Below, piece after piece: positions 33,177 through 40,895 of a stretch of 64,000 nt of DNA. Location of the stretch: contig CAVXLZ010000002.1 of the NCBI GenBank assembly GCA_963762825.1, positions 1 to 64,000 of the forward strand, read 5' to 3'. Within the stretch, counting starts at the first letter, position 1. Every line of letters begins with the position of its first letter. The notes below the pieces were generated by a model. That model was not told the origin of the DNA. It ran no database searches and saw only the letters and a list, made by a program, of their open reading frames with translations. The stretch comes from Miltoncostaea sp963762825. GTDB taxonomy: Bacteria; Actinomycetota; Thermoleophilia; Miltoncostaeales; Miltoncostaeaceae. Both the position numbers and the translations under genes were made by a program.

Positions 33177-33765
33177 CCTCGCCCCCTTCCGACGCCGACG
33201 CGGCCAACGCTACCAGTCGCTCAGCGTCCTCCAGGGAGCTCGCGCCGAGGCCCTCCACGACCGCCTGGGCGTATGCGGGGCTGAGGGGCGTTGAGACACC
33301 GGCACGTAGGGCCGCGGCCAGATATGCAACCCCATTGCGCGACCCCAGGCGGGCGCTTTGGATGGCCCGCCCGGCGAGGCCGGCGGGGGTCATCTCGGGC
33401 GTCGGCAGGTTCCGTGGCAGCGAGGCGGCCAGCACCAACCGCTCGCCGGGCATCTCCACCTGGACCACGCCCCGGGCGTCCGGAAGCCCCTCGCGGGAGG
33501 CGAGCATCTCCACCGCCTCGCCGAGCGCGACATCGTCGGCGAGCAGCAGCAGCGCGCCCCGCACGACCGCACCGCGGGAGTGCGGGATGAGCACCGGCCC
33601 CCCGCCCCAGCGGGCCGAGACGCGCCCGTACTCGACCGGGAACGGCGTGATGCACGGTTCCACGCCTGCGATCCGCAGCGCCAGCGCGGGCCCCGGAGCG
33701 TGGATCAGGGATCCGTAGGCGAGGATCGCCAGCCGGCGCTGGGCTACGGGCGATGCCCCCCTCAC
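33163..33765 (-). CDS. gamma-glutamylcyclotransferase-like protein
   Basis: A 200-residue protein whose N-terminal 'RRLAILAYGSLIHAPG' carries the YGSL motif of the GGCT/AIG2 fold, followed by 'VRGALLLLADDVALGEAVEM', which fits the fold. The catalytic Glu cannot be placed with confidence, so the activity is uncertain. GTG 33765 follows GGAGG. It is located between bcp and the rhodanese gene on the same strand. Confidence 0.55.
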   Translation of the reverse strand: MRGASPVAQRRLAILAYGSLIHAPGPALALRIAGVEPCITPFPVEYGRVSARWGGGPVLIPHSRGAVVRGALLLLADDVALGEAVEMLASREGLPDARGVVQVEMPGERLVLAASLPRNLPTPEMTPAGLAGRAIQSARLGSRNGVAYLAAALRAGVSTPLSPAYAQAVVEGLGASSLEDAERLVALAASASEGGEDGLG

Positions 33766-33778
33766 GACGGGCCTCCGG

Positions 33779-34240
33779 CTATCGGGTCAGCTCGAGCACC
33801 GAGGCCGCGTGCCCCTTCGGCTTCACCTTGTAGAGCGCAGCCGTCAGGACGCCGTCGGGCGCGATCACGAAGGTGCTGCGCTCGACGCCCATGTAGGTCT
33901 TCCCGTACATCGACTTCTCGACCCACACCCCGTACGCCTCGGCCGTGGCGTGCTCGGGGTCGCTCAGGAGCGTGAAGGTGAGGCCGTGCTTGTCACGGAA
34001 CTTGGCGTGGCTCGTGAGCGGGTCGGGGCTGACGCCGATCACCCTCACCCCCGCCGCGTCGTAGTCCGCGCCCGCGTCGCGGAACTCACACGCCTGCGTC
34101 GTGCATCCGGAGGTGTCGTCCTTGGGGTAGAAGTAGAGGACCGTGGTCGCGCCCCGCAGCCCCGCGAGATCGACGGTCGAGCCGTCGTCGGCCTGGAGTG
34201 AGAAGTCAGGAGCCGGCTGCCCGGCCTCGAGTCGTGCCAT
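33779..34240 (-). CDS. bcp: thiol peroxidase, Bcp/PrxQ-type peroxiredoxin
   Basis: A 153-residue peroxiredoxin. 'YFYPKDDTSGCTTQACEFRD' gives the peroxidatic Cys in SGCTTQAC and the resolving Cys five residues later, the PrxQ/Bcp arrangement. It reduces H2O2 and alkyl hydroperoxides in the cytosol with thioredoxin. ATG 34240 has GGAGGT 6 nt upstream; an upstream in-frame start (34267) is less likely. It lies 13 bp upstream of the GGCT-like gene, so it may lead a three-gene unit with it and the rhodanese. Confidence 0.93.
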   Translation of the reverse strand: MARLEAGQPAPDFSLQADDGSTVDLAGLRGATTVLYFYPKDDTSGCTTQACEFRDAGADYDAAGVRVIGVSPDPLTSHAKFRDKHGLTFTLLSDPEHATAEAYGVWVEKSMYGKTYMGVERSTFVIAPDGVLTAALYKVKPKGHAASVLELTR

Positions 34241-34317
34241 CGTATGACCTCCGTGTGCGTGGACCACCGGAGGCTATCGAGCCCGCCCCGAGACGACGTG
34301 GCTACGATCGCGGCCCT

Positions 34318-34986
34318 ATGAACACGACCCACCGTCCGCCGGAGATCCGGCCTGCATCCCCCGGGGACGCGCGCTCGATCGCCCGGCTGGTGTGCGAGGC
34401 GCTCGGGGACAAGTACCGCCCCGCCCTCGGCGGGCGCGCGATGGAGGGCATCGCGGCACTGGTCGATCGAGACGTCGGCGGCGCCGGAGCCAACCAGCGC
34501 TGGGTAGCCGAGGTCGGGGGACGGATGGCCGGATGCGTGGCGCTCGTTCTCGACCACGACCCCGACGCCGGCTTCCCCGGAACCCTGGCCCGGGCGGTGG
34601 GGTGGCCGCGGGCGATCCGCGCGACCCTCGTCCTCGGCACCCTGGGCCACGGCCGCCTGACCGCCGACGAGGGGTACATCGATGAGCTCGCCGTCGCGGG
34701 CTGGGCGCGCAGGCGCGGGGTGGCCCGAGCCCTGATCGAGACCTGTGCCGCGCAGGCCCGTGCCGCGGACCGCTCTCGACTGACCCTCTCCGTGACGATC
34801 GACAACGACGCGGCCCGGCGCCTCTACGCGACCTCGGGCTTCTGCGAAATCCACAGGCGCCGGTGGCTGACCGGGCGCCTCCTCTTTCGGGCACCCGGCG
34901 CGATCCTCATGGAGCGGCGGCTGGCTCCTGGTCCACAGCCGTGTCGCGATCCGGCTGTGGATCGAGGGGCGGCCCCGCCGAGATGA
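34318..34986 (+). CDS. GNAT N-acetyltransferase
   Basis: A 222-residue protein with the GNAT acetyl-CoA site 'YIDELAVAGWARRRGVARAL' (V-A-x-x-x-R-x-x-G-V/I-A) and the terminal 'NDAARRLYATSGF' motif. It is related to RimI-like ribosomal or small-molecule acetyltransferases; no substrate is inferred. TACGAT lies 9 nt before the ATG, suggesting a very short or absent leader. The last 80 bp overlap the convergent histidine kinase. Confidence 0.83.
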   Translation: MNTTHRPPEIRPASPGDARSIARLVCEALGDKYRPALGGRAMEGIAALVDRDVGGAGANQRWVAEVGGRMAGCVALVLDHDPDAGFPGTLARAVGWPRAIRATLVLGTLGHGRLTADEGYIDELAVAGWARRRGVARALIETCAAQARAADRSRLTLSVTIDNDAARRLYATSGFCEIHRRRWLTGRLLFRAPGAILMERRLAPGPQPCRDPAVDRGAAPPR

Positions 34987-36625
34987 GGGCTGCGGGCAGC
35001 TCAAGGCGCGCACGCCCTCCGGGCCCCGCCTCGATCCCGAGCCGTCCCCCGAGGCGATCGGCCAAGGCGCGCGCCACACCGAGGCCCAGACCGGCCCCGG
35101 GAAATCCGCTCGCCCCAGCGCCCCGCGCGAAGCGCTCGCCGAGGAAGCCGAGCTCGTCGGATCGCATTCCAGGACCGGTGTCCGCAACCGCCAGCTCGAC
35201 CAGCCCGCCCGGAAGCGCCCGGGCGGAGAGGGTGATCGTCCCGCCGCGCGGGGTGAAGGTGGCCGAGTTCGCGATCAGCTCGGAGAGGATCTCGTGCACC
35301 AGCGCGGCGTCGGTGCGAAGCGGGGGGAGGTCCGCCGGAAGATCGGTCTCCAGTCGCAGACCGCGGTCGCGCAGGCGACGATCGAACGCCGCCCCGAGGC
35401 CGTAGGCGAGCCCCCCGATCCCGACGGCACGGAGCCGCACAGGGTGAGCCCGCGGGTCGTTGGAGGTCCCGCGCAGGAGCTGTGAGACCAGGCGTTCCAT
35501 CCGGTCTCCCGCCGCCTGCATCCGTCGCACGGTTGAGACGGCGGAGGGCGGGACGTGGGCGAGGAGATCGGATCCGAGCGCCTGGATCTCGCTGACCGGG
35601 GCCTGGAGATGACGTGCGGCGGCACCGGTCACCTGCCTGCGCACCGCCTCCATGCGCGCCTGCTCGGTGCGCTCACCCACGGCCACCACCCGCCCCCCGG
35701 GCACTGCCCAGCCCTCCATCTCGAGGGCACGACCATCCGCCAGCGAGACGCGGCGGGACACCGGGCCCGACGCCGCGAGGCCCATCCGGACCGCGTCATC
35801 GACCTGAGCGATGTCCTGCGGGGGCAGCCCCCCGACGAGCCGCTCCAATGCGTCGTTGCGTATGAGGCCGCCCGACGGGGTCCGCGCCGCCATCGGGTGG
35901 GCGAGCGGCGCAAGGGCCGCACCGAGAGCTTCCATCCCGGCCTCCGCGGCCGTCTGCAACGCGGTCGTGCGCTCGGTGGCGGCTGCCACGGCCTCCTCCA
36001 GCCGACGCCACTCCCCGCGTCCGCTCGGCGTCACCGCCGCGAGCCGTCCCGCGGCGACCGTCTCGGCGACGAGCGATAGACGGCGCAGACGCCGTCGCAT
36101 CCGCGCGGCCATGAGCCAGGCGATGCCCGCCGCGATCAGGGACAGCGCGCCGATCGCGACGGCGATCGAAGTGCTCGCCCCCAGTGAAGCGGTTCCGGCG
36201 GGCAGGGGCGCCCTCAGCGCCACCGTGCCTCCCGAGTCCAGCGCGCGCGCAGCCTCGACGGCTCCGTCGCGAAGCGTCCATCCGTCGGCTCCGAACTCCA
36301 CGAGAGCGCCGGAGGACCCCGGGCCGCCGGCGCTCCAGATGGCACCGTCGCCCGTCTGGATGCGCACGCTGCCGGACGGGCCCGAGATGCGTGCGGGCAG
36401 CCCCGCCCCCTCGAGAACGGCCCGGGCGGCCGCAGGACGGCCCGCGTCGAGTTGGCGCGCCACGCCATCGGCTGTCCGCGCGAGGGGATCCCCGACGGCC
36501 GCCACGTCGTGGCGGGCTTCGAGAACCAGGACGAGTCCGGCCACCAGCCCGAAGGCCGCGGCCGCAACAGCGAACGCGGCGAGCGCGACCCGCCAGGGCG
36601 GGGAGGGGCGGTGAATGTGATGCAT
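34907..36625 (-). CDS. orphan sensor histidine kinase with atypical H-box
   Basis: A 572-residue membrane protein with TM helices at about 11-36 and 152-173 bounding an extracytoplasmic sensor, then HAMP-like, PAS-like and kinase regions. The HATPase is well formed ('EILSELIANSATF', 'VADTGPGMRSDE', 'GLGLGVARALADRLGG'). The phospho-acceptor box reads 'ARHLQAP' (His339), one residue shorter than the usual HELRTP and lacking its Glu. No response regulator is adjacent. It could be a true orphan kinase or a signalling pseudokinase. ATG 36625 is the likely start; the frame is open to 36757. Confidence 0.82.
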   Translation of the reverse strand: MHHIHRPSPPWRVALAAFAVAAAAFGLVAGLVLVLEARHDVAAVGDPLARTADGVARQLDAGRPAAARAVLEGAGLPARISGPSGSVRIQTGDGAIWSAGGPGSSGALVEFGADGWTLRDGAVEAARALDSGGTVALRAPLPAGTASLGASTSIAVAIGALSLIAAGIAWLMAARMRRRLRRLSLVAETVAAGRLAAVTPSGRGEWRRLEEAVAAATERTTALQTAAEAGMEALGAALAPLAHPMAARTPSGGLIRNDALERLVGGLPPQDIAQVDDAVRMGLAASGPVSRRVSLADGRALEMEGWAVPGGRVVAVGERTEQARMEAVRRQVTGAAARHLQAPVSEIQALGSDLLAHVPPSAVSTVRRMQAAGDRMERLVSQLLRGTSNDPRAHPVRLRAVGIGGLAYGLGAAFDRRLRDRGLRLETDLPADLPPLRTDAALVHEILSELIANSATFTPRGGTITLSARALPGGLVELAVADTGPGMRSDELGFLGERFARGAGASGFPGAGLGLGVARALADRLGGRLGIEAGPGGRARLELPAALISAGPPLDPQPDRDTAVDQEPAAAP

Positions 36626-36732
36626 TGGTAAAGAGGGCTTCGCCTCGGGCGGGCGAAAGTCCTTCCGCGGGCAGCGACCGGCGAGCGTGGACGATGGGAT
36701 CGGGACAAGCGAGATGCATGGAGTGAACCGGG

Positions 36733-37455
36733 ATGGCTGAGGACGACGGCTGGCCACGGGCCCGATCGACTCGGGCCGATCGCGATCGCGGCCCGCGAAC
36801 CCTGACCGCCAGCGAGGCGGCCGCCCTGATCGGCGTGAGCGTTGCGACGATCCGGGGATGGGCCGACCAGGGACGGCTTCCGTCGCACCGAACTGTCGGC
36901 GGCCACCGTCGCTTCGAGCTCGGCGAGCTGCGGATGTGGCTCGAGAACCGCGGCGCTCCGGCGCCGGAGGCCCGGCGGCTGCGGCGCCCTCCTCTGGAGG
37001 TCCCTCCGTGCCCTCTCCTCGCGCGGGAGCTGAACGCCCGCACCGAGTCGATCATCGAACGGGTGCTCGCCGGATACGACCCCGGCGTCCCTACGCCCGT
37101 TCGCGCGCCCAGCGCGCCCGCGATGCGACGCCTCACGATCCGCTTCGTCCGCATCCTGGCATCGGGGCTGGAGACCGGACGACCGGGCGCTCAGGCGGGC
37201 CGGGCGGAGCTCGCGGGTCTCCGCGGCGGCCTCCAGGGGCCCTCCGGCGCGCGGGTGCTGGTGGAGCACACGCGGGTGGCGGCCGCCGTGCTGATGGAGG
37301 CCGCGGCCGCCGCACGCGAAGGCGTGACGATGGAGCCCTTCGCCGTGCCGGCGCTCCACTCGGTCATCGACCACGCCCAGGCCGCCGTTGCGCAGGGCTT
37401 CGAGCAGGCTCACGTCCTGCGCACCCCCCTCCCCCCGGCGCCCCGCTCCATCTGA
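36733..37455 (+). CDS. MerR/excisionase-type HTH regulator
   Basis: A 240-residue protein. A winged HTH at about 24-66 ('LTASEAAALIGVSVATIRGW', 'HRTVGGHRRFELGEL') resembles BldC/MerR-like excisionase folds. The C-terminal 150 residues are helical (MerR effector or B12-binding-like length) but without the DxHxxG motif of cobalamin binders. It is divergent from the orphan kinase and could regulate it. Confidence 0.78.
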   Translation: MAEDDGWPRARSTRADRDRGPRTLTASEAAALIGVSVATIRGWADQGRLPSHRTVGGHRRFELGELRMWLENRGAPAPEARRLRRPPLEVPPCPLLARELNARTESIIERVLAGYDPGVPTPVRAPSAPAMRRLTIRFVRILASGLETGRPGAQAGRAELAGLRGGLQGPSGARVLVEHTRVAAAVLMEAAAAAREGVTMEPFAVPALHSVIDHAQAAVAQGFEQAHVLRTPLPPAPRSI

Positions 37456-37473
37456 CCCGGGCGGCCGGCTGGG

Positions 37474-37983
37474 TCAGCTCGCCTCGATCTCCTGGCGCGC
37501 AGCGGTGGCAAGGGCATGGCGGTCGATTCCCATGGACCGCAGAGCGCGGGCTGGCGTTCCATGCTCCATCTCGGCCGCGGCAAGAACGACATGCGCTCCG
37601 AGGAGGCGTGACCCCTTGCGCTCGTTGTGGAGGTCGTGGACCGACCGGATGAGCGCCTGGGCGGAGGGCGCAGCGGCGTAGAGACGCCGTTGCGCCTGGG
37701 GATCGCCCGAGGGCATGGCGACGGTCGCGTCGTCGAGGGGATCGATACCGATGGTCCGCAGGGCCTCGTCGTGTTGGGCGGCGATCGCCGCCCTCACGGC
37801 GTGGGGATCGGCACCGATCCTCTCGAACACCCTCCGCGCCGAGCCCTCGTCGAGAGCCAGAGCCGAGAGCATCACGTGCTCGGCGCCCGACTTGTCCTCG
37901 CCCTCGGCATGGGCTTCGGCGTCGGCGCCATCCAGGAGGGCCGATAGGGTGCGGATGTCGCGTAGCCGGTTCACCAGTCTCAT
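37474..37983 (-). CDS. Clp N-terminal-domain protein
   Basis: A 169-residue protein made of two Clp_N repeats (about 20-75 and 105-160; 'AEHVMLSALALDEGSARRVF', 'LGAHVVLAAAEMEHGTPARA'), with no AAA module. In full ClpA/ClpC these repeats bind adaptors or substrates. Stand-alone versions in actinobacteria, next to a small HTH protein, are of unknown role. AAGGAGG precedes ATG 37983, which overlaps the HTH gene's stop (ATGA). Confidence 0.82.
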   Translation of the reverse strand: MRLVNRLRDIRTLSALLDGADAEAHAEGEDKSGAEHVMLSALALDEGSARRVFERIGADPHAVRAAIAAQHDEALRTIGIDPLDDATVAMPSGDPQAQRRLYAAAPSAQALIRSVHDLHNERKGSRLLGAHVVLAAAEMEHGTPARALRSMGIDRHALATAARQEIEAS

Positions 37984-38210
37984 GGTCGAACCTCCTTCGT
38001 CGGTCGGGGGTGCCGGTGGGCATGGCGCTTGTGTGCCGCCTGACGCGTCACTCCGAGGGCCTCTGCGATCTGCTGCCAGGTCCAGCCCTCGGCGAGCGCC
38101 CGGGCGACCGCCGCGTGCTCGAGCCTGTCCGCGTGGCGGCGCAGCGACACCACCGCGGCGAGGGCCTCGGCGGGATCATCGGGGGATGAGCGCTCTTCGA
38201 CGGGGGGCAC
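37980..38210 (-). CDS. small HTH DNA-binding protein, probably autoregulated
   Basis: A 76-residue protein with an N-terminal acidic tail and a C-terminal HTH 'EGWTWQQIAEALGVTRQAAH' followed by basic 'KRHAHRHPRPTKE'. It leads a two-gene operon with the Clp_N protein. GTG 38210 directly follows a promoter (-35 TTGACG at 38240-38245, 17-nt spacer, -10 TACGGT at 38217-38222, 6 nt to GTG), so the mRNA is leaderless. Two identical-core palindromes overlap that promoter and are the likely binding sites of this protein or its partner. Confidence 0.82.
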   Translation of the reverse strand: MPPVEERSSPDDPAEALAAVVSLRRHADRLEHAAVARALAEGWTWQQIAEALGVTRQAAHKRHAHRHPRPTKEVRP

Positions 38211-38212
38211 GT

Positions 38213-38256
38213 GTCAACCGTAGTTGACGCTGTGGTGACCGTCAACCACAGTTGAC
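38213..38256 (-). promoter_or_regulatory. Twin GTCAAC-N4-GTTGAC operators over a leaderless promoter
   Basis: Two perfect palindromes, GTCAAC-CGTA-GTTGAC (38213-38228) and GTCAAC-CACA-GTTGAC (38241-38256), are spaced 28 bp centre to centre. The first covers the -10 and the second the -35 of the HTH/Clp_N operon promoter. Occupancy would block RNA polymerase. Confidence 0.78.
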
Positions 38257-38265
38257 GGACAAATA

Positions 38266-38291
38266 GGAAGCCCCGCTTTCGCGGGGCTTCC
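38266..38291 (-). terminator. rnpB terminator
   Basis: GGAAGCCCCGC-TTTC-GCGGGGCTTCC, an 11-bp perfect stem directly after the 3' end of RNase P RNA, followed on the minus strand by TATTTG. Confidence 0.8.
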
Positions 38292-38294
38292 GTT

Positions 38295-38640
38295 AGCAGG
38301 CCGTAAGCCGGATTCTGTCGTGGGCAACCATCCATCTGGGACGTCTGTTGCCAGACGCCTCATGCGGCCGACCTGGAGCTGGGCGAGCAACCCGTGACGC
38401 CCCGATTTGGCCTTGCACCGAGTGGGGTTTACCGAGCCGGCCTGTCACCAGACCGCTGGTGCGCTCTTACCGCACCTTTTCACCGTTACCGCCGACGCGG
38501 ACGCCGGGGCTGTGTATTTCTGTGGCACTTTCCCTGAGGTTTCCCCCGCTGGCCGTTAACCAGCACCCTGCTCTGCGGTGTCCGGACTTTCCTCGAGCCG
38601 CACGAGTGCGACCCGCGGCTGCCTGGCCTGCCCTCGCAGG
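38295..38640 (-). ncRNA. rnpB: RNase P RNA, bacterial type A
   Basis: The catalytic RNA of RNase P, which matures tRNA 5' ends. On the minus strand GAGGAAAGTCCGGAC near the 5' end, AACGGCCAGCGGGGGAAACC, the 'GGAAAGTGCCACAGAAA' P4-region, and the 3' end ACAGAATCCGGCTTACGGCC are the universally conserved segments. GCAGGCC near the 5' end pairs with GGCCTGC at the 3' end as P1. The 5' boundary is approximate. The strand shows no protein gene. Confidence 0.93.
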
Positions 38641-38691
38641 GTAGCGCCTGGACGGAGCGCCGTCGCTTGGCGCCCCCGGGATCAGCCTGGA

Positions 38692-39291
38692 TCAGACCTT
38701 CCGCAGAACGCCCACGACGACGCCGAGAAGCGTCACCTCGTCCGGGATGATGGGCGCATAGGCAGCGTTCTCAGGCATCAGATGGACGCGGCCGTCGACG
38801 CGCTTGAGGCGCTTCACGGTCGCCTCATCCTCGATCTGGGCGACGACGATCTCCCCGTCCTCGGCGGTCGGGCGCCGACTGACCACCACGAGATCGCCGT
38901 CGAGGATGCCGGCGTCGATCATCGAGTCGCCGGTGACCCGCAGCATGAAGTCGCCTTCGAAGGGAGAGGTCACCCACTCCTCGACGTCCTGCTCCGCGAG
39001 GCGCGGCACGCCCGCCGCCACCGAGCCCACCAGCGGGAGTGCGGTGGCGGCGCGGGGCTCGACGACGTCCGGCTCGGCCTCACGGCAGACGAACATCGCC
39101 CGCGGCTTGGTGGGATCGCGGCGGATATGCCCTCGGGATTCGAGCTTCGCAAGGTGGGCATGCACGGTTGAGGGGGAGGCCAGGCCGACGGCCAGGCCGA
39201 TCTCCCGGACGGTGGGTGGGTATCCACTGTCGCGACAGTGGCGCGAGATGAACGTGAGAATCGCGGACTGGCGCTCGGTCAGGTCGTCCAT
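38692..39291 (-). CDS. lexA: LexA repressor
   Basis: A 199-residue SOS repressor and self-cleaving protease. N-terminal winged HTH ('LTERQSAILTFISRHCRDSG', 'GLASPSTVHAHLAKLESRGH'); cleavage site Ala-Gly in 'VGSVAAGVPRLAEQ'; catalytic Ser in 'VTGDSMIDAGILDGD' and Lys in 'ATVKRLKRVDG'. ATG 39291 has GGAGG upstream. A LexA box lies 22 bp before the start, so it is autoregulated as usual. Confidence 0.96.
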   Translation of the reverse strand: MDDLTERQSAILTFISRHCRDSGYPPTVREIGLAVGLASPSTVHAHLAKLESRGHIRRDPTKPRAMFVCREAEPDVVEPRAATALPLVGSVAAGVPRLAEQDVEEWVTSPFEGDFMLRVTGDSMIDAGILDGDLVVVSRRPTAEDGEIVVAQIEDEATVKRLKRVDGRVHLMPENAAYAPIIPDEVTLLGVVVGVLRKV

Positions 39292-39313
39292 GCCGGGTCT
39301 GCCTCCGGGACGC

Positions 39314-39325
39314 GAACAGATGTTC
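39314..39325. promoter_or_regulatory. LexA/SOS box
   Basis: GAACAGATGTTC (core GAAC-N4-GTTC), the actinobacterial/Bacillus-type LexA operator, upstream of lexA. Confidence 0.85.
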
Positions 39326-39390
39326 TCCACGGTATCAGAGGTTCCTGCGGAATCCATAGCGGCGACGCTTGTCTATACTCCCCGGACGCC

Positions 39391-39477
<87 letters not shown>

Positions 39478-39482
39478 TGTCG

Positions 39483-39510
39483 CGAAGGCCCCGCTCCGGC
39501 GGGGCCTTCG
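39483..39510 (+). terminator. tRNA-Leu terminator
   Basis: An 11-bp stem CGAAGGCCCCG / CGGGGCCTTCG followed by TCGTTCT. Confidence 0.85.
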
Positions 39511-39670
39511 TCGTTCTACCGCCAGCAGGAGCGGCGCCACAGGATGAGCAGACCGGTCACGAGGTGGCGAGCTCGGCGCATGCCACAACCATCGGCCCGC
39601 GGGACGACGAGATGAGCGAGCGGCTCGATCGGTCGCGGGCGACGCCTGGCGTCGACCGCGACCCGCGCGC

Positions 39671-39805
39671 TCAGCCGAAGATGTCGCCGATGATCTGGAC
39701 GATGAAGCCCAGGAGATACACCTGGACGACCGCACCGATGTAGAGGGCGACCGCGACCACCGGGACCGCGACCGCGCTGCCAACCCACTTGACGGCTGCA
39801 TTCAT
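39671..39805 (-). CDS. small single-helix membrane protein
   Basis: A 44-residue frame, MNAAVKWVGSAVAVPVVAVA onward, with one or two hydrophobic helices ending in 'FIVQIIGDIFG'. It is coherent as a membrane peptide, but its start context is weak and no family is recognised. Another possibility is chance hydrophobicity in GC-rich DNA. Confidence 0.4.
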   Translation of the reverse strand: MNAAVKWVGSAVAVPVVAVALYIGAVVQVYLLGFIVQIIGDIFG

Positions 39806-39942
39806 GGAGCGGAACCCTACCCGGCGACGCGGCCGGCCGGAAGGGGCGGCGCGCGAGAGGGGCACCTGACCCTTCGAAGCGGGTCCGAGAGGCCCGAAAT
39901 AGACTGCGTGCGACACGCCCCCGGATGAGGATGGCCCGTGGA

Positions 39943-40116
39943 ATGAGCACCGAACCCTCCCCCGCGACCGTCGAGACCACGAGGGCCGCGCTGCTCTCGG
40001 CGATCTCCGCACAGGTCGCCATCGCGCCCAACGCCACGACGCTGCTGAGGCTGGCGGAGGCCTACGCCTGGGTCGTGGAGCCCGGCCAGGGCCACGGCGG
40101 CGGCGAGAGGGCCTGA
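39943..40116 (+). CDS. small hypothetical protein
   Basis: A 57-residue mostly helical protein ('AALLSAISAQVAIAPNATTL', 'LRLAEAYAWVVEPGQ') with a Gly-rich tail. Its 3' end overlaps the transporter ATPase gene by 55 bp tail to tail. TAGACT at 39899-39904 may be the -10. ATG 39925 is an alternative start. The sequence looks protein-like, but the function is unknown. Confidence 0.5.
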   Translation: MSTEPSPATVETTRAALLSAISAQVAIAPNATTLLRLAEAYAWVVEPGQGHGGGERA

Positions 40117-40895
40117 GCCGCCTCGAGCAACGCCCGGCCGCGGTCGCTGACGGGAGCCGAGAGCACCCGCTCGGCCGGCCCCTCCTCGACGATGCGGCCG
40201 GTGTCCATCACCGCGACGCGGTGGGCGATGGACCGGACCGTGGCGAGGTCGTGGGAGATGAGCAGATAGGCCAGGCCATCGCGGCGCTGAAGCTGCGCCA
40301 GGAGGTCCATCACCTGGGCCGCGACCGAGTGGTCGAGCGCCGAGATCGGCTCGTCGAGGACCAGGAGCTTCGGACCGAGGGCGAGGGCCCGGGCGATGGC
40401 GACGCGCTGGCGCTCTCCGCCGGAGAGCTCGGCGGGGCGGCGTGACGCGGCCGCGGCGGGAAGACCGACCGACCCGAGCAGCTCGATCACCCTCCGCCGG
40501 CGCTCGGAGGCACGGCCACGCCGGGAGAGGCCCGCCGGGGGGTGGATCAGCAGCGGTTCGCCGACGGAGGTGCCGACACTAAGCCTCGGGTTGAGGCTGA
40601 TATAGGGATCCTGGAAGACGATCTGAGCCGCTCTGTGCACGCGCGCCCTGTCGCCGCCCGTCGCCTGCGAGACATCGAGGCCGTCGATGGTGACGTGCCC
40701 GGACTGGGGTGTGAGCAGACCCACGACGACCCGAGCCAGGGTCAACTTGCCGCTTGCCGACTCCCCTACCAGCGCTACGATCTCGCCACCTGCGACGGTG
40801 AGATCCACGCCGTCGAGCGCCCGGACCGGTTCCACGCCCCGTGACGCGGGAAAGGCGTGCGCGACTCCGCGCACGTCGAGGAGCGCCGCCCTCAT
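40062..40895 (-). CDS. oligopeptide ABC transporter ATPase (OppF-type), altered Walker A
   Basis: A 277-residue nucleotide-binding subunit of the Opp/Dpp class, last gene of the transporter operon. Signature 'LSGGERQRVAIARALALGP', Walker B 'LLVLDEPISALDHS' and the H-loop 'LLISHDLATV' are intact. Walker A reads GESASGKLT, so the Ser/Thr after the invariant Lys is Leu (codon TTG instead of the usual TCG). That residue coordinates Mg-ATP, so this half-site may be weakened. The start overlaps the OppD-type gene stop (ATGA). Confidence 0.88.
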   Translation of the reverse strand: MRAALLDVRGVAHAFPASRGVEPVRALDGVDLTVAGGEIVALVGESASGKLTLARVVVGLLTPQSGHVTIDGLDVSQATGGDRARVHRAAQIVFQDPYISLNPRLSVGTSVGEPLLIHPPAGLSRRGRASERRRRVIELLGSVGLPAAAASRRPAELSGGERQRVAIARALALGPKLLVLDEPISALDHSVAAQVMDLLAQLQRRDGLAYLLISHDLATVRSIAHRVAVMDTGRIVEEGPAERVLSAPVSDRGRALLEAAQALSPPPWPWPGSTTQA

